Positions 34,369-42,189 of a DNA stretch of 64,000 nt are shown piece by piece. Each line of letters starts with the position of its first letter. Within the stretch, counting starts at the first letter, position 1. Both the position numbers and the translations under genes were made by a program. Source of the stretch: Roseburia sp. (GTDB lineage Bacteria; Bacillota; Clostridia; Lachnospirales; Lachnospiraceae); assembly GCA_017937095.1 (NCBI GenBank), contig JAGBEG010000013.1, positions 62,001-126,000 on the forward strand, read 5' to 3'. The notes beneath the pieces were generated by a model that saw nothing but the letters and a program-made list of their open reading frames with translations, had not been told where the DNA came from and ran no database searches.

Positions 34369-34863
34369 TCACTTTCCTTCCCTTGACTGACCTGTCTTTT
34401 GCAAGTACTGTTTGGCATCTTCATATGCCTGAATAAAACTTTCCTGTATCAAGGCAACATCATCTGTACTAATATGTTTCACGCTATACTGTTCGCTTGC
34501 CGTATCCTTTTCCACTCCATATGATCCATCCGGCAGTCTGGGTTCATTTCTTACTATAAACGTATGATCGTTTATTTTGTAGTCTACTTCTATACAAATA
34601 TGCTTTTTAGAAAACTGTTTAAACCCTTTATTACCGCATAATTGCTTCATCACATCCGTTTCTGTGTTCTCAGTTTGAGGTTGCATGGCAATTTCTCTGA
34701 TCATATCAACAATATATTCTGATACATTATCCCACTTGGCATTCCCAATTTTTTTATAGGGCTCTACCGCTAATGCGTACCCAAATTTACACTCCTTATA
34801 TGGAACCAATATCATGTCTTTATTTTTATCTATATAAATCTGCATCATAAGGTAATTTCCCAT
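34369..34863 (-). CDS. Hypothetical protein preceding the decayed kinase gene
   Basis: A 164-residue soluble protein of unknown family with alternating strand/helix pattern. It opens MGNYLMMQIYIDKNKDMILV and later has FSKKHICIEVDYKINDHTF and a helical C-terminus (IQESFIQAYEDAKQYLQ). AGGAG lies 9 nt before the ATG. Its stop is 4 nt before the HipA-like frame, suggesting a former two-gene operon. Its base composition is clearly more AT-rich than the surrounding core genes. Confidence 0.7.
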   Translation of the reverse strand: MGNYLMMQIYIDKNKDMILVPYKECKFGYALAVEPYKKIGNAKWDNVSEYIVDMIREIAMQPQTENTETDVMKQLCGNKGFKQFSKKHICIEVDYKINDHTFIVRNEPRLPDGSYGVEKDTASEQYSVKHISTDDVALIQESFIQAYEDAKQYLQKTGQSREGK

Positions 34864-34984
34864 AAAAGCGATCTCCTAATCCACCTATCCTTTGTTCCCC
34901 AGCCTTTACATTACGTTCAAACAATATCTCACAATCACCATTCATATCCCTTAACTTGTCTTCCTTCCATCAGCCATCGAGGAA

Positions 34985-35236
34985 TCACTTTTCAACGGAA
35001 GTAACATCCGGAAATTGTCCATTATTTCTAAACATTATTTTTATTATTTGTTCAGATGCCCAGTTTTCATATGCCTGATTTGAGATTCCCGGATCATTGA
35101 CTTGATGTAAAATGTTAAAAATTCTTTTTTCTTTGTCAAACTCAATTTCTCCCATCTGTTCTTCATCAGGTCCAAATTGATATACCACTCTCTTCTCATC
35201 CTCAAACTTTTTTATCATTTTCACATATACTGCCAT
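34985..35236 (-). CDS. Small protein, immunity-like, coupled to the ankyrin gene
   Basis: An 83-residue protein opening MAVYVKMIKKFEDEKRVVYQ, with a beta-rich N-terminal half and a helical end (NQAYENWASEQIIKIMF) closing in FPDVTSVEK. Small soluble proteins of this type are common among immunity genes for polymorphic toxins, but I cannot assign a named family. Its ATG overlaps the stop codon of the upstream ankyrin-type gene (TGATG), implying translational coupling. AT-rich. Confidence 0.72.
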   Translation of the reverse strand: MAVYVKMIKKFEDEKRVVYQFGPDEEQMGEIEFDKEKRIFNILHQVNDPGISNQAYENWASEQIIKIMFRNNGQFPDVTSVEK

Positions 35237-36129
35237 CAGGTGTATTCCTTCACTATATTTATTATATTCTCATTTTTCGTTCTTTTGGCAATATCCAAAA
35301 TACTACAGTCTCTTACATATTCGTTTGAATAAGTTACGATCAGATTTCTGCAGTTTTTCATAAGCTCCTCCACGAGAAAATCATTCGAAAAACGAATGGC
35401 ACTGACCAAGGGATTCTCTTTCATCTCCCTGCCATGGGTGACAATGCCTTTCTCTATTAAAGTTTTGGCAATTACGTTGCTGTTGTTCCTTATCGCTGTC
35501 ATAAGCTCCAACCCGTCAAACGCATTCATATCTATACCATTTTCAATTAACCAAAGCGCTTCCTTTTCTTTTCCTTCTATAATCGCATAATTAAGCAACG
35601 AACCCCTGGGCGTAACTATGTTTATCATATTATTATCCAGAATATAATCTTGAAACCCTTCAAAGTCTTCTAATAAATCCAATGCTTTCACTATTTTTTC
35701 AAAATCTTCTTTCGTCTCTCCCCAAAAGTTTTTTTCGGAATAATTTAAATAAAACTCCTGATATTCTTCAGAAGCAAATGTCGGTCCTGTTAAAACTGCC
35801 TCGATAAATTCTGTCGGCGGTATGTATTTTCCATCCAGTATGTCGTCTATAATCATATTGGGCGCTGCATATCGTATTTTGTTTTTCTTATCGATAATGC
35901 GTATTTCCCCAAATCCTTTGACATACTTTTTTCCGTCGATCTCTATTGTATGACATTTGCCGTTCAAATCCCTATTTAACGGATTCTCACAATATGCAGT
36001 CAGTTTCTCTATAAATGTCGGGTTAAATCTCTCTTCGCTTCCCACAATACGATCGGGGTTTGTATTCCACCCAATATTATAAGCATTTTCAAAATGTTGA
36101 TAACAATATTTCGTCATATCAGAATCCAT
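35236..36129 (-). CDS. Ankyrin-repeat-like protein
   Basis: A 297-residue soluble protein. The first about 160 residues match nothing I recognise (MDSDMTKYCYQHFENAYNIG). Residues 170-297 show ankyrin-like units: GSLLNYAIIEGKEKEALWLI, then ENGIDMNAFDGLELMTAIRN, NSNVIAKTLIEKGIVTHG, NPLVSAIRFSNDFLVEELM and CSILDIAKRTKNENIINIVK. No signal peptide. The gene is strongly AT-rich and flanked by other AT-rich small genes, so horizontal acquisition is likely. Ankyrin proteins occur among immunity proteins, but that role here is inference. Confidence 0.75.
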   Translation of the reverse strand: MDSDMTKYCYQHFENAYNIGWNTNPDRIVGSEERFNPTFIEKLTAYCENPLNRDLNGKCHTIEIDGKKYVKGFGEIRIIDKKNKIRYAAPNMIIDDILDGKYIPPTEFIEAVLTGPTFASEEYQEFYLNYSEKNFWGETKEDFEKIVKALDLLEDFEGFQDYILDNNMINIVTPRGSLLNYAIIEGKEKEALWLIENGIDMNAFDGLELMTAIRNNSNVIAKTLIEKGIVTHGREMKENPLVSAIRFSNDFLVEELMKNCRNLIVTYSNEYVRDCSILDIAKRTKNENIINIVKEYT

Positions 36130-36161
36130 GATTTTCTCTCCACATCCGTAGATATCTAAAT

Positions 36162-36500
36162 TTAAAAATCCGAATACTCAACATACTCAATATCGTCTTC
36201 TGTAAGCCCATCAGGCTGATTATTCGCTGGATAATCACTCTCTACTACTTGCAAAAACCAGTTAATGGTATCTTCCAACGCTTCTTCTATGCTTTTCCCA
36301 TATCCTACTCCGCCTTCAAATTCTCCGTCAATTTTTCTTCTGACGCGCACATCCGTAATCCCCGTGTATGTTCTATCCTGATCTTCATATATCTTTATTC
36401 TTAATTTCCCATATGGCAAAACTGTATGCATCCATATTTGATATTCTGCTACACATTTTTCTATCTTCTCAACTTTAGAAATTTTTAATTCATGCCACAT
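36162..36500 (-). CDS. Small hypothetical protein in the immunity-like cluster
   Basis: A 112-residue soluble protein of unknown family. A beta-rich middle (VLPYGKLRIKIYEDQDRTYT) leads to a conserved-looking GGVGYGKSIEEALEDTINWF, and the C-terminus is acidic (TEDDIEYVEYSDF). CAGGAGA lies 7 nt before the ATG. The gene is AT-rich like its neighbours and is probably the first gene of this minus-strand run. Confidence 0.7.
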   Translation of the reverse strand: MWHELKISKVEKIEKCVAEYQIWMHTVLPYGKLRIKIYEDQDRTYTGITDVRVRRKIDGEFEGGVGYGKSIEEALEDTINWFLQVVESDYPANNQPDGLTEDDIEYVEYSDF

Positions 36501-36664
36501 ACACTATCTCCTGCTATTGCTTTCCTCAAATAAAACCCCTTCTCTAATAATTCGGTTGCAAATACTCCATTGCCGTCTGCATTGAAACAGCGGTCATCTA
36601 TCTATAGAAAAAGTATACGCAATCCTTCCGGTAAATTCAATCATTTTCAGTATAGCATAGATAT

Positions 36665-37402
36665 TCAATCAAACAATATCTCATCCACCGTCACAAACGT
36701 ATACCCCTGTGCCTTCAACTCATCAATAATCGTAAACGCCGCATTCACCGAAGACTCCGACGCGTCGTGAAGCAGAATGATATCGTTCTCCTCGACCTTA
36801 TCCACGACGCGTTTTGCAATGACGGCGGAGTTGCTCGTCGCCCAGTCCTTCGGGTCCACATCCCAGAGCACTTCGATCATACTCGTCTCATAGTCGAGAT
36901 TCGCTTTCCAGCAGCCGAACGGCGGCCTGATGTATTCCGGGTACTCCCCTGTAATCTCATGAATCGCCGCATTCGTCTTATCCACCTGCTCAATGGCTGC
37001 CGCGTCGGACAGATTGCTTAAATTCACATGGTCGTAGGAATGCGTTCCGATCAGATGACCGCCGTCCTGGATTTCCTTTACGATTTCCGGGTGCTTTTCC
37101 ACTTCCTTTCCCAACAGAAAGAACGTGGCACTCACGCCACGTTCCTCTAGGCCCTTTAGCAGGGCTTCCGTATAGTCCGCATTCGGACCGTCGTCAAATG
37201 TAATTGCAACTCGTTTCGGCGCTTCTTCTGTCCTCATGGATTCCTCCGCCATATCCCTCGCATAATTTCCGAATGCCGCCATGCACACTAAGACGGCAAG
37301 CATCAGGATGCCTTTGTACTGTTTTTTATGTAAAATACTACGCTCCGGTATCTGCAACTTCTTCCCGCTCCGTTTTCCTGTGTCATTAAAAGTATATGCC
37401 AC
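36665..37402 (-). CDS. Polysaccharide deacetylase (NodB domain), membrane-anchored
   Basis: A 245-residue carbohydrate esterase family 4 protein. A short cytoplasmic N-terminus and one membrane anchor (about 31-48) precede an extracellular NodB domain. Motif 1 is ITFDDGPN (D70, D71), the metal-binding histidines H121 and H125 are in THSYDHVN, motif 3 is RPPFGCW, and the catalytic-base histidine region is ILLHDA. It probably removes N-acetyl groups from peptidoglycan or an exopolysaccharide. The start is a GTG at 37402 with no clear Shine-Dalgarno sequence, so the true start is uncertain. Confidence 0.9.
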   Translation of the reverse strand: MAYTFNDTGKRSGKKLQIPERSILHKKQYKGILMLAVLVCMAAFGNYARDMAEESMRTEEAPKRVAITFDDGPNADYTEALLKGLEERGVSATFFLLGKEVEKHPEIVKEIQDGGHLIGTHSYDHVNLSNLSDAAAIEQVDKTNAAIHEITGEYPEYIRPPFGCWKANLDYETSMIEVLWDVDPKDWATSNSAVIAKRVVDKVEENDIILLHDASESSVNAAFTIIDELKAQGYTFVTVDEILFD

Positions 37403-37420
37403 AGTCCGGAAAAGATAGCA

Positions 37421-39913
37421 TCAACTTACCGAGAAAAATTTTAAGCCTGCCTCCAGCTCGTCCGCCATTTCCTTCAAACGCCCGGATGCACTCACCAGAT
37501 GCTCAATCGTTCCGTTCAACTCTGTCATGGATGCCGTCGTCTCCTCGGTAGACGCCGCATTCTGCTCAGAGATTGCAGACAGGCTCATGATGACCGTCTC
37601 CACCTTGCCCCTCGCCTCGTCGCAGACCTCTGTCTCCTTCTTAATATGCGCCGTCTCGCTGGTCGAAGTCCGAATCCCTTCCTCTAATGAAACGAAATGC
37701 TCCTGTGTCTGCGTCAGCTTCTCCTGCTGTGCCTCCACAATTTCTTTTACCTCGTCCACAATCTGCACCGTAAGCTCCGCCTGCGTCACAAGCTCCCCGA
37801 TGATTCGTTTGATAATGTCTGCGGAATCACTGGACTGCTCCGCGAGCTTCTGTATCTCTGTCGCCACCACGGCAAAACCCCGTCCCGCTTCCCCTGCTCT
37901 CGCCGCCTCAATGCTCGCGTTCAAAGACAACAGATTCGTCTGGCTCGCAATCGAGGTGATCAGCTCCGTCGCCTCCCTGATTTTCTGCACGGACTCACTG
38001 GTCGTGTGGGTCTGCTGCGCCACCTGTGAGAACGCCTCCACCGTCTTTTCATTTGCCGCACTAAGTTCTCTCATGAACTGCGCCGCCTCTGTGCTGACCT
38101 GATGCATCTCATCCGCCATATTTCCCAGCTTGTCCACACTTTGTACGATCATGCCGAAGGAACTTCCCATCTCCTCGATCTCATTTGCCGCCGACTCCGA
38201 TTCCTGCGCCTGCGTTGTCGCGCCATTTGCAATCTCCTCGACCGCCATTCCGATTTCCGCAGAAGTCGCCCTGCTGTTCTCCGCCATGCCGTCCAGATTC
38301 ACGCCGGAATGTTTTACCTCCTCAGAAATGTCCTGTGCCGTGCGGATCACATCCGACAGACGGTCAAGAAATTCATTGATATATTTGCCAAATACGGAAA
38401 ACTCGTCCCTGCTCTTGATCTGTGCGCGGACAGCGAGATCTCCCGCCGTCATTTTGGACAGCGTATTTTTAAACACCGTAATGCTGCGGTTCATCGATCT
38501 GCCGATATAACCTGTCAGCAAGAGCAGCAGGGCGGCGCTTACCAGAAGAATCACCGCCATCGTCATAATCAGACTGGTCTGTGAACGGTCTGTATCTGCC
38601 TCGACGCGCTCCCTCACATCCGCTGTCAGTTCCGTAAGCTGGGCGGACAGCGCAATATTTTCCTGCTTTGTCGCAAGGACTGTCACATCCTTTTTTGCCA
38701 TCTCCTCAAACTGCTCCTGCTTAATGCCAACCATCTCCGCAAGCCGGGCGCGCTGTGTCTCATCACTCACATAAGCAGACAGATTTTCCGTAATGGACGA
38801 AAACTGTTCCCGGATTGCCTCCGCTTCCCCGGACACCTCGCCGCCCTCGACGACGTGCTTGCTGTACTGTGCAAAATCGCTGTTCAGCGTTTCAAGCGCG
38901 CCGGCAAAATCGAATTTATCGGAAATCGCAAACGCCGCCGTAAGCTTTCCGAACTGCCCGGACTCCAGATAAAGTTCATAACTAATGCTGTCGTAGTTTT
39001 CGATTGCCGCGCCATTTAACGGAATCCTCATAGAAGTCTCCAGCCAACTGCTGTCGGAAGCGTCAAACACTGCATCAATCGATATACTGTCCTCACCGTT
39101 AAAGTTCACAATATCGTAGCCCTCGAGCGCGTCCCCATAAGAATTTGCCAGATCGTCTGCTGTCAGTTCTGCAAGATCAATGACCTCTTCCTGTTCGCCT
39201 GCATGAAGCGTAATCCGGTTCACACACATATTTCCCGTGTATACAATTCCGTTTCCGCCGATTCTGACAAGAAGCTGATCTCTTCTGCCCATCTTCGGCA
39301 TCTCGCAGGTATATGTAAAATGTACGTAGGTTCTGCCATTCTCCGTCACAATCTCCCCGTCAGGTACGATATCCTCCCATGTTCCGTCCACCCACGATTT
39401 ATCGTCCGCGACCGCCGTAAATTCCTCCTCTAACGTCTCATCCTGCGCCGTAAACTCCTGATAGAGCCCCGCGTCGGACGAATAGCCGCGTTCACTGCTT
39501 AAGTCGCGGATCGCCGCGTAATTTTCTTCGCACGCTGCGATATTTTCCTTCATGGCTTCAATATCGCTGCGAAACTTTGCATCCGCTGAATCTTTCGCCT
39601 GATCAGCGCTCTCCTCCATAGACGCAAGATTCGTCACGATACTTTCCAGATAAGAATCTTCCAGAAAATACAAATACGAGGTTTCGAGGCTCTGATTCTG
39701 ATACTGGTACTGGTTGATGCGGTTCATTTCCGTCAGGACTTCATTATTCCTGCTGCTTCTGTTGAGCGCGATCACGCCTGCTGCACCCAGAATACAGGAT
39801 GCAAGAATCGCCGTTCCGCCCATCAAAAGAATTTTCCCCCTGATACTCTGTAAAAATCCGCCCGTCTGTGCTGTCTTCTTTGCTTCCCCTTTCACTCTTT
39901 TCTTCTGTCCCAT
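37421..39913 (-). CDS. Methyl-accepting chemotaxis protein
   Basis: An 830-residue chemoreceptor. A basic N-terminus and first membrane helix (about 28-50) are followed by a large extracytoplasmic sensor region (about 50-450) with helical ends and a beta-rich insert containing [20 protein letters not shown]. The second helix (about 453-474), HAMP (about 476-530) and the cytoplasmic signalling hairpin follow. The tip region carries [20 protein letters not shown]. The sensor is larger than in usual receptors, and its ligand is unknown. The upstream 60 nt contain two copies of an AT-rich 14-bp repeat. Confidence 0.95.
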   Translation of the reverse strand: MGQKKRVKGEAKKTAQTGGFLQSIRGKILLMGGTAILASCILGAAGVIALNRSSRNNEVLTEMNRINQYQYQNQSLETSYLYFLEDSYLESIVTNLASMEESADQAKDSADAKFRSDIEAMKENIAACEENYAAIRDLSSERGYSSDAGLYQEFTAQDETLEEEFTAVADDKSWVDGTWEDIVPDGEIVTENGRTYVHFTYTCEMPKMGRRDQLLVRIGGNGIVYTGNMCVNRITLHAGEQEEVIDLAELTADDLANSYGDALEGYDIVNFNGEDSISIDAVFDASDSSWLETSMRIPLNGAAIENYDSISYELYLESGQFGKLTAAFAISDKFDFAGALETLNSDFAQYSKHVVEGGEVSGEAEAIREQFSSITENLSAYVSDETQRARLAEMVGIKQEQFEEMAKKDVTVLATKQENIALSAQLTELTADVRERVEADTDRSQTSLIMTMAVILLVSAALLLLLTGYIGRSMNRSITVFKNTLSKMTAGDLAVRAQIKSRDEFSVFGKYINEFLDRLSDVIRTAQDISEEVKHSGVNLDGMAENSRATSAEIGMAVEEIANGATTQAQESESAANEIEEMGSSFGMIVQSVDKLGNMADEMHQVSTEAAQFMRELSAANEKTVEAFSQVAQQTHTTSESVQKIREATELITSIASQTNLLSLNASIEAARAGEAGRGFAVVATEIQKLAEQSSDSADIIKRIIGELVTQAELTVQIVDEVKEIVEAQQEKLTQTQEHFVSLEEGIRTSTSETAHIKKETEVCDEARGKVETVIMSLSAISEQNAASTEETTASMTELNGTIEHLVSASGRLKEMADELEAGLKFFSVS

Positions 39914-39925
39914 CGCTTCTCCTCT

Positions 39926-39958
39926 ACTTAATTTTAACTTATTTTACTTAATTTTAAT
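39926..39958. repeat. AT-rich direct repeat upstream of the chemoreceptor gene
   Basis: TACTTAATTTTAA occurs twice, 19 nt apart, directly upstream of the start codon and its ribosome-binding site. It could be a regulator-binding site or chance in AT-rich DNA. Confidence 0.4.
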
Positions 39959-40026
39959 ATATCATTTAGTTTTATATTTTTCAATACTTTAGCTAATTTT
40001 TCTTTATTTTTTATGTATCCGGGAAC

Positions 40027-40071
40027 AAAAAAGGAAATGGAAATAAATCTGACAAATTTACTTCCATTTCC
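40027..40071 (-). terminator. Rho-independent terminator of the DUF4190-type gene
   Basis: On the minus strand GGAAATGGAA pairs with TTCCATTTCC, with further inner pairing, and TTTTTT follows. Confidence 0.85.
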
Positions 40072-40105
40072 TCTATCTGATCCTTTTTCCCAATTCACAA
40101 CAGGA

Positions 40106-40588
40106 TTAATATTTCAAAAATTCCTGCCCGCCTTCCTCATAATCATAATAGCCGTCGTAATCATCGTAATAGCCATCGTAGTAATCATAATAGCTGTCGT
40201 AATCATCGTAGTACCCGTCATAATCGTCATTGAAATAATCATCATAAAAATCATCATAGTAGCTATCATAATCGTCATAATAGTCATCATAATAACCGTC
40301 ATAATAGCTATCATAAAAATCATCATACGAAAGTCCTTCACGCGCCATTCCGACCGCAAATCCCGCATAGAGCAATATTGCGAACAGAATGGACAGCACT
40401 GCTGTGACAATCCCCGTAACGGCAAAGCCCTTCGCGCTCTTTCTGGTGAGCTGGATAATGCCGAAAATAATCGCAAGAATCCCGGTAATCCAGTTAATAC
40501 AGGTACAGAACAGCAAAAGCGAGATGATTCCGAGTATCATCGAAGCAATTCCAAAACCCTCTGTAGATTTGTTCTCATTCTCCATCAT
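40106..40588 (-). CDS. DUF4190-type membrane protein with Asp/Tyr repeat tail
   Basis: A 160-residue protein. Residues 9-80 form two or three membrane helices with the DUF4190-like FGIASMILGIISLLLFC and GFAVTGIVTAVLSILFA. From about residue 87 to the end the protein is almost entirely Asp and Tyr with Gly, Ser and Phe (DDFYDSYYDGYYDDYYDDYD repeated). Such a tail is intrinsically disordered, very acidic and may bind metal or phase-separate. The coding DNA is a set of short imperfect repeats. It is adjacent to another DUF4190-type gene. Confidence 0.82.
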   Translation of the reverse strand: MMENENKSTEGFGIASMILGIISLLLFCTCINWITGILAIIFGIIQLTRKSAKGFAVTGIVTAVLSILFAILLYAGFAVGMAREGLSYDDFYDSYYDGYYDDYYDDYDSYYDDFYDDYFNDDYDGYYDDYDSYYDYYDGYYDDYDGYYDYEEGGQEFLKY

Positions 40589-40632
40589 ACTATCATTTCC
40601 ATTTCTCTTCTACTTCACATGATTTCGCTGCA

Positions 40633-41403
40633 TCAAAGTAAATACATAGCGTCTAAAACTATGAGCAGTACCATTAGAAGCGCCAGTGCAATCGCCACGC
40701 TGCTGCACGCAATCCCCGCAACCGACATTCCGCTCTTTCCGCCCTTCGCCCGGTACACGCATCCCAGAATCAAACCGATGATAGCGCACGGAAGCGATAC
40801 ATAGAACCAGATACATATCATAATCGAGATGATTCCAAGCACCATAGAGGCAACCGCAAGTCCGTCGGAGACGCCCTGCCTTTGATTTGGATAGCCATAC
40901 GCCGGCATTCCGTATTCCGGATTCACCTGCGGCGGTATTCCATTCCCCGGATTCATCTGTGGCGGCATCCCCTGCCCATAACCCGGCTGCGGCGGTATCT
41001 GCGGCGACCGTCCCTGTCCATAGTCAGGCGATTGCGATGGCATCTGCGGCGGCATCTGCGGCGACTGACCGTTCCACGCATTCATCTGCGGCGGTATCTG
41101 CGGCGACTGACCCTGTCCATAGTCAGGCGGTTGCGGCATCCCCCATTCCACATTCATCTGCGGCGACTGTCCCTGTCCATAGTCAGGCGGTTGCGGCATC
41201 CCCCATTCCACATTCATCTGCGGCGGTATCTGCGGCGCCCGACCCTGTCCATAGTCAGACGGTCGCGGCATCCCCTGTGACGGCGCATCCGCATTTCCCT
41301 GCGGTACGGGCTGCTCCAACGTTCCCGCATTTTCCTGCGGTACAGGCTGCTCAAATGCCCCCGCATTTTCCTGTGTCTGCTGTACGCTCTTCTGTTCTTC
41401 CAT
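40633..41403 (-). CDS. DUF4190-type membrane protein with Pro/Gln/Met repeat N-terminus
   Basis: A 256-residue protein. Residues 1-175 are low-complexity Pro/Gln/Gly/Met/Tyr, with repeats of the form GMPQPPDYGQGQSPQ and IPPQMN. Residues 180-256 carry the membrane part with DGLAVASMVLGIISIMICIW and MSVAGIACSSVAIALALLM. The N-terminal part is likely cytoplasmic and disordered. The neighbouring gene at 40106 has the same membrane module with a different low-complexity tail, suggesting a duplicated pair. GAGG precedes the ATG. Confidence 0.85.
   Translation of the reverse strand: MEEQKSVQQTQENAGAFEQPVPQENAGTLEQPVPQGNADAPSQGMPRPSDYGQGRAPQIPPQMNVEWGMPQPPDYGQGQSPQMNVEWGMPQPPDYGQGQSPQIPPQMNAWNGQSPQMPPQMPSQSPDYGQGRSPQIPPQPGYGQGMPPQMNPGNGIPPQVNPEYGMPAYGYPNQRQGVSDGLAVASMVLGIISIMICIWFYVSLPCAIIGLILGCVYRAKGGKSGMSVAGIACSSVAIALALLMVLLIVLDAMYLL
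41101..41220. repeat. Two 60-bp tandem repeats inside the Pro/Gln-rich gene
   Basis: Positions 41101-41160 and 41161-41220 are identical except at one base (41110 versus 41170). The unit encodes 20 residues in frame, so copy number can change without breaking the protein. Confidence 0.93.
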
Positions 41404-41526
41404 ATAATTCCTCTTCTCTTTCCCCTATCTTCCCTGTACCCTTATGTACTTCCTTAAATTCTAACAAAGCCCGAATACTTTGACAAGCAAAGAATTGTAT
41501 TTGTAGAGCACAAAACAGCCACGGTA

Positions 41527-41982
41527 CTATTTTGTAACCGGATGCTCCTCAATATAATGCTCAAGAATCTCCGCAGCACACCCGACAAGTTCCCTGCAGG
41601 GACGCTTCTTATAATATTCTTTTGTCCGCTCCTGCGGAACCGGGGACTCGCGCTTTACGGAAAGCCCAAGCAGCTCCCTGCATACGATCGAGCCGTTCTG
41701 CTGTTCGAACAGTCCCGCAAGCTCCTGAATCCGCGCATAGTGCTCCGCTTTCGCCTCCCTGTCCTTCGGGTCGTCATATCCATACAGCACGCCCACCGTC
41801 ATAAACATTCCGGAAACCGAACCGCAGACCTCACGCAGTCTTCCCATTCCTCCGCCAAATGAGGAACTTAACGCCGCCGCTGTCTTCCTGTCTATTCCGT
41901 GCAGGTCCTCAAACGCCAGAAACACCGCCTGCGCACAATTATATCCCTCTTCAAACAAAGCCATTGCCTTTTCTTTTCTCAT
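41527..41982 (-). CDS. C_GCAxxG_C_C family protein
   Basis: A 151-residue protein of the family named for its cysteine pattern. YNCAQAV supplies the first Cys, and FGGGMGRLREVCGSVSGMFM carries the glycine-rich motif and second Cys. Two further cysteines lie in IVCRELLG and in the PCRELVGCAAEIL end. I prefer ATG 41982 (MRKEKAMALFEEG), with GAGG 7 nt upstream, over a GTG four codons earlier. It is thought to bind a metal or redox cofactor; its function is unproven. Monocistronic. Confidence 0.9.
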   Translation of the reverse strand: MRKEKAMALFEEGYNCAQAVFLAFEDLHGIDRKTAAALSSSFGGGMGRLREVCGSVSGMFMTVGVLYGYDDPKDREAKAEHYARIQELAGLFEQQNGSIVCRELLGLSVKRESPVPQERTKEYYKKRPCRELVGCAAEILEHYIEEHPVTK

Positions 41983-42052
41983 CTCGCACCTCACATACCA
42001 TTACTATATAACTTTTCTTGTATTTTCACAACGCTTTTGGTATTTTATATGG

Positions 42053-42074
42053 TATAATGTCGTCAGACATTATA
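42053..42074 (+). promoter_or_regulatory. pncB promoter -10 overlapped by an inverted-repeat operator
   Basis: An extended -10 TGG-TATAAT (42050-42058) lies at the left end of a 9-bp inverted repeat, TATAATGTC-gtca-GACATTATA. A repressor here would block transcription. NiaR controls pncB-type niacin salvage genes in many Firmicutes and is a candidate, but I have not matched its motif. Confidence 0.55.
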
Positions 42075-42168
42075 CGCGCCGAAGTGCGCATCGGTCGCCC
42101 ACGCGACAGCATGTGCGGAGCACATGGTATACTTATGCATAACAACTGACGAAAGGAGCGGAACAGCA

Positions 42169-42189
42169 ATGTTTCCGAATAGTATATGA
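42169..42189 (+). CDS. Six-codon leader mini-ORF overlapping the pncB start
   Basis: ATG with a strong Shine-Dalgarno AAAGGAG upstream encodes MFPNSI and stops at a TGA that overlaps the pncB ATG (ATGA). pncB itself has no Shine-Dalgarno sequence at normal distance, so its translation may depend on re-initiation after this mini-ORF. A 7-bp hairpin (CATGTGC-gga-GCACATG) lies 44 nt upstream of it. Confidence 0.5.
   Translation: MFPNSI

Noticed and set aside
40013-40804. Long plus-strand frame rich in Ile/Val
   Set aside because: It is the reverse of the Asp/Tyr repeat codons; composition is an artefact and there is no start signal.
41101-41220. Tandem repeats as a CRISPR array
   Set aside because: Repeats are contiguous, in frame and coding, without spacers. 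The same holds for 22131-22201 and 47101-47212.
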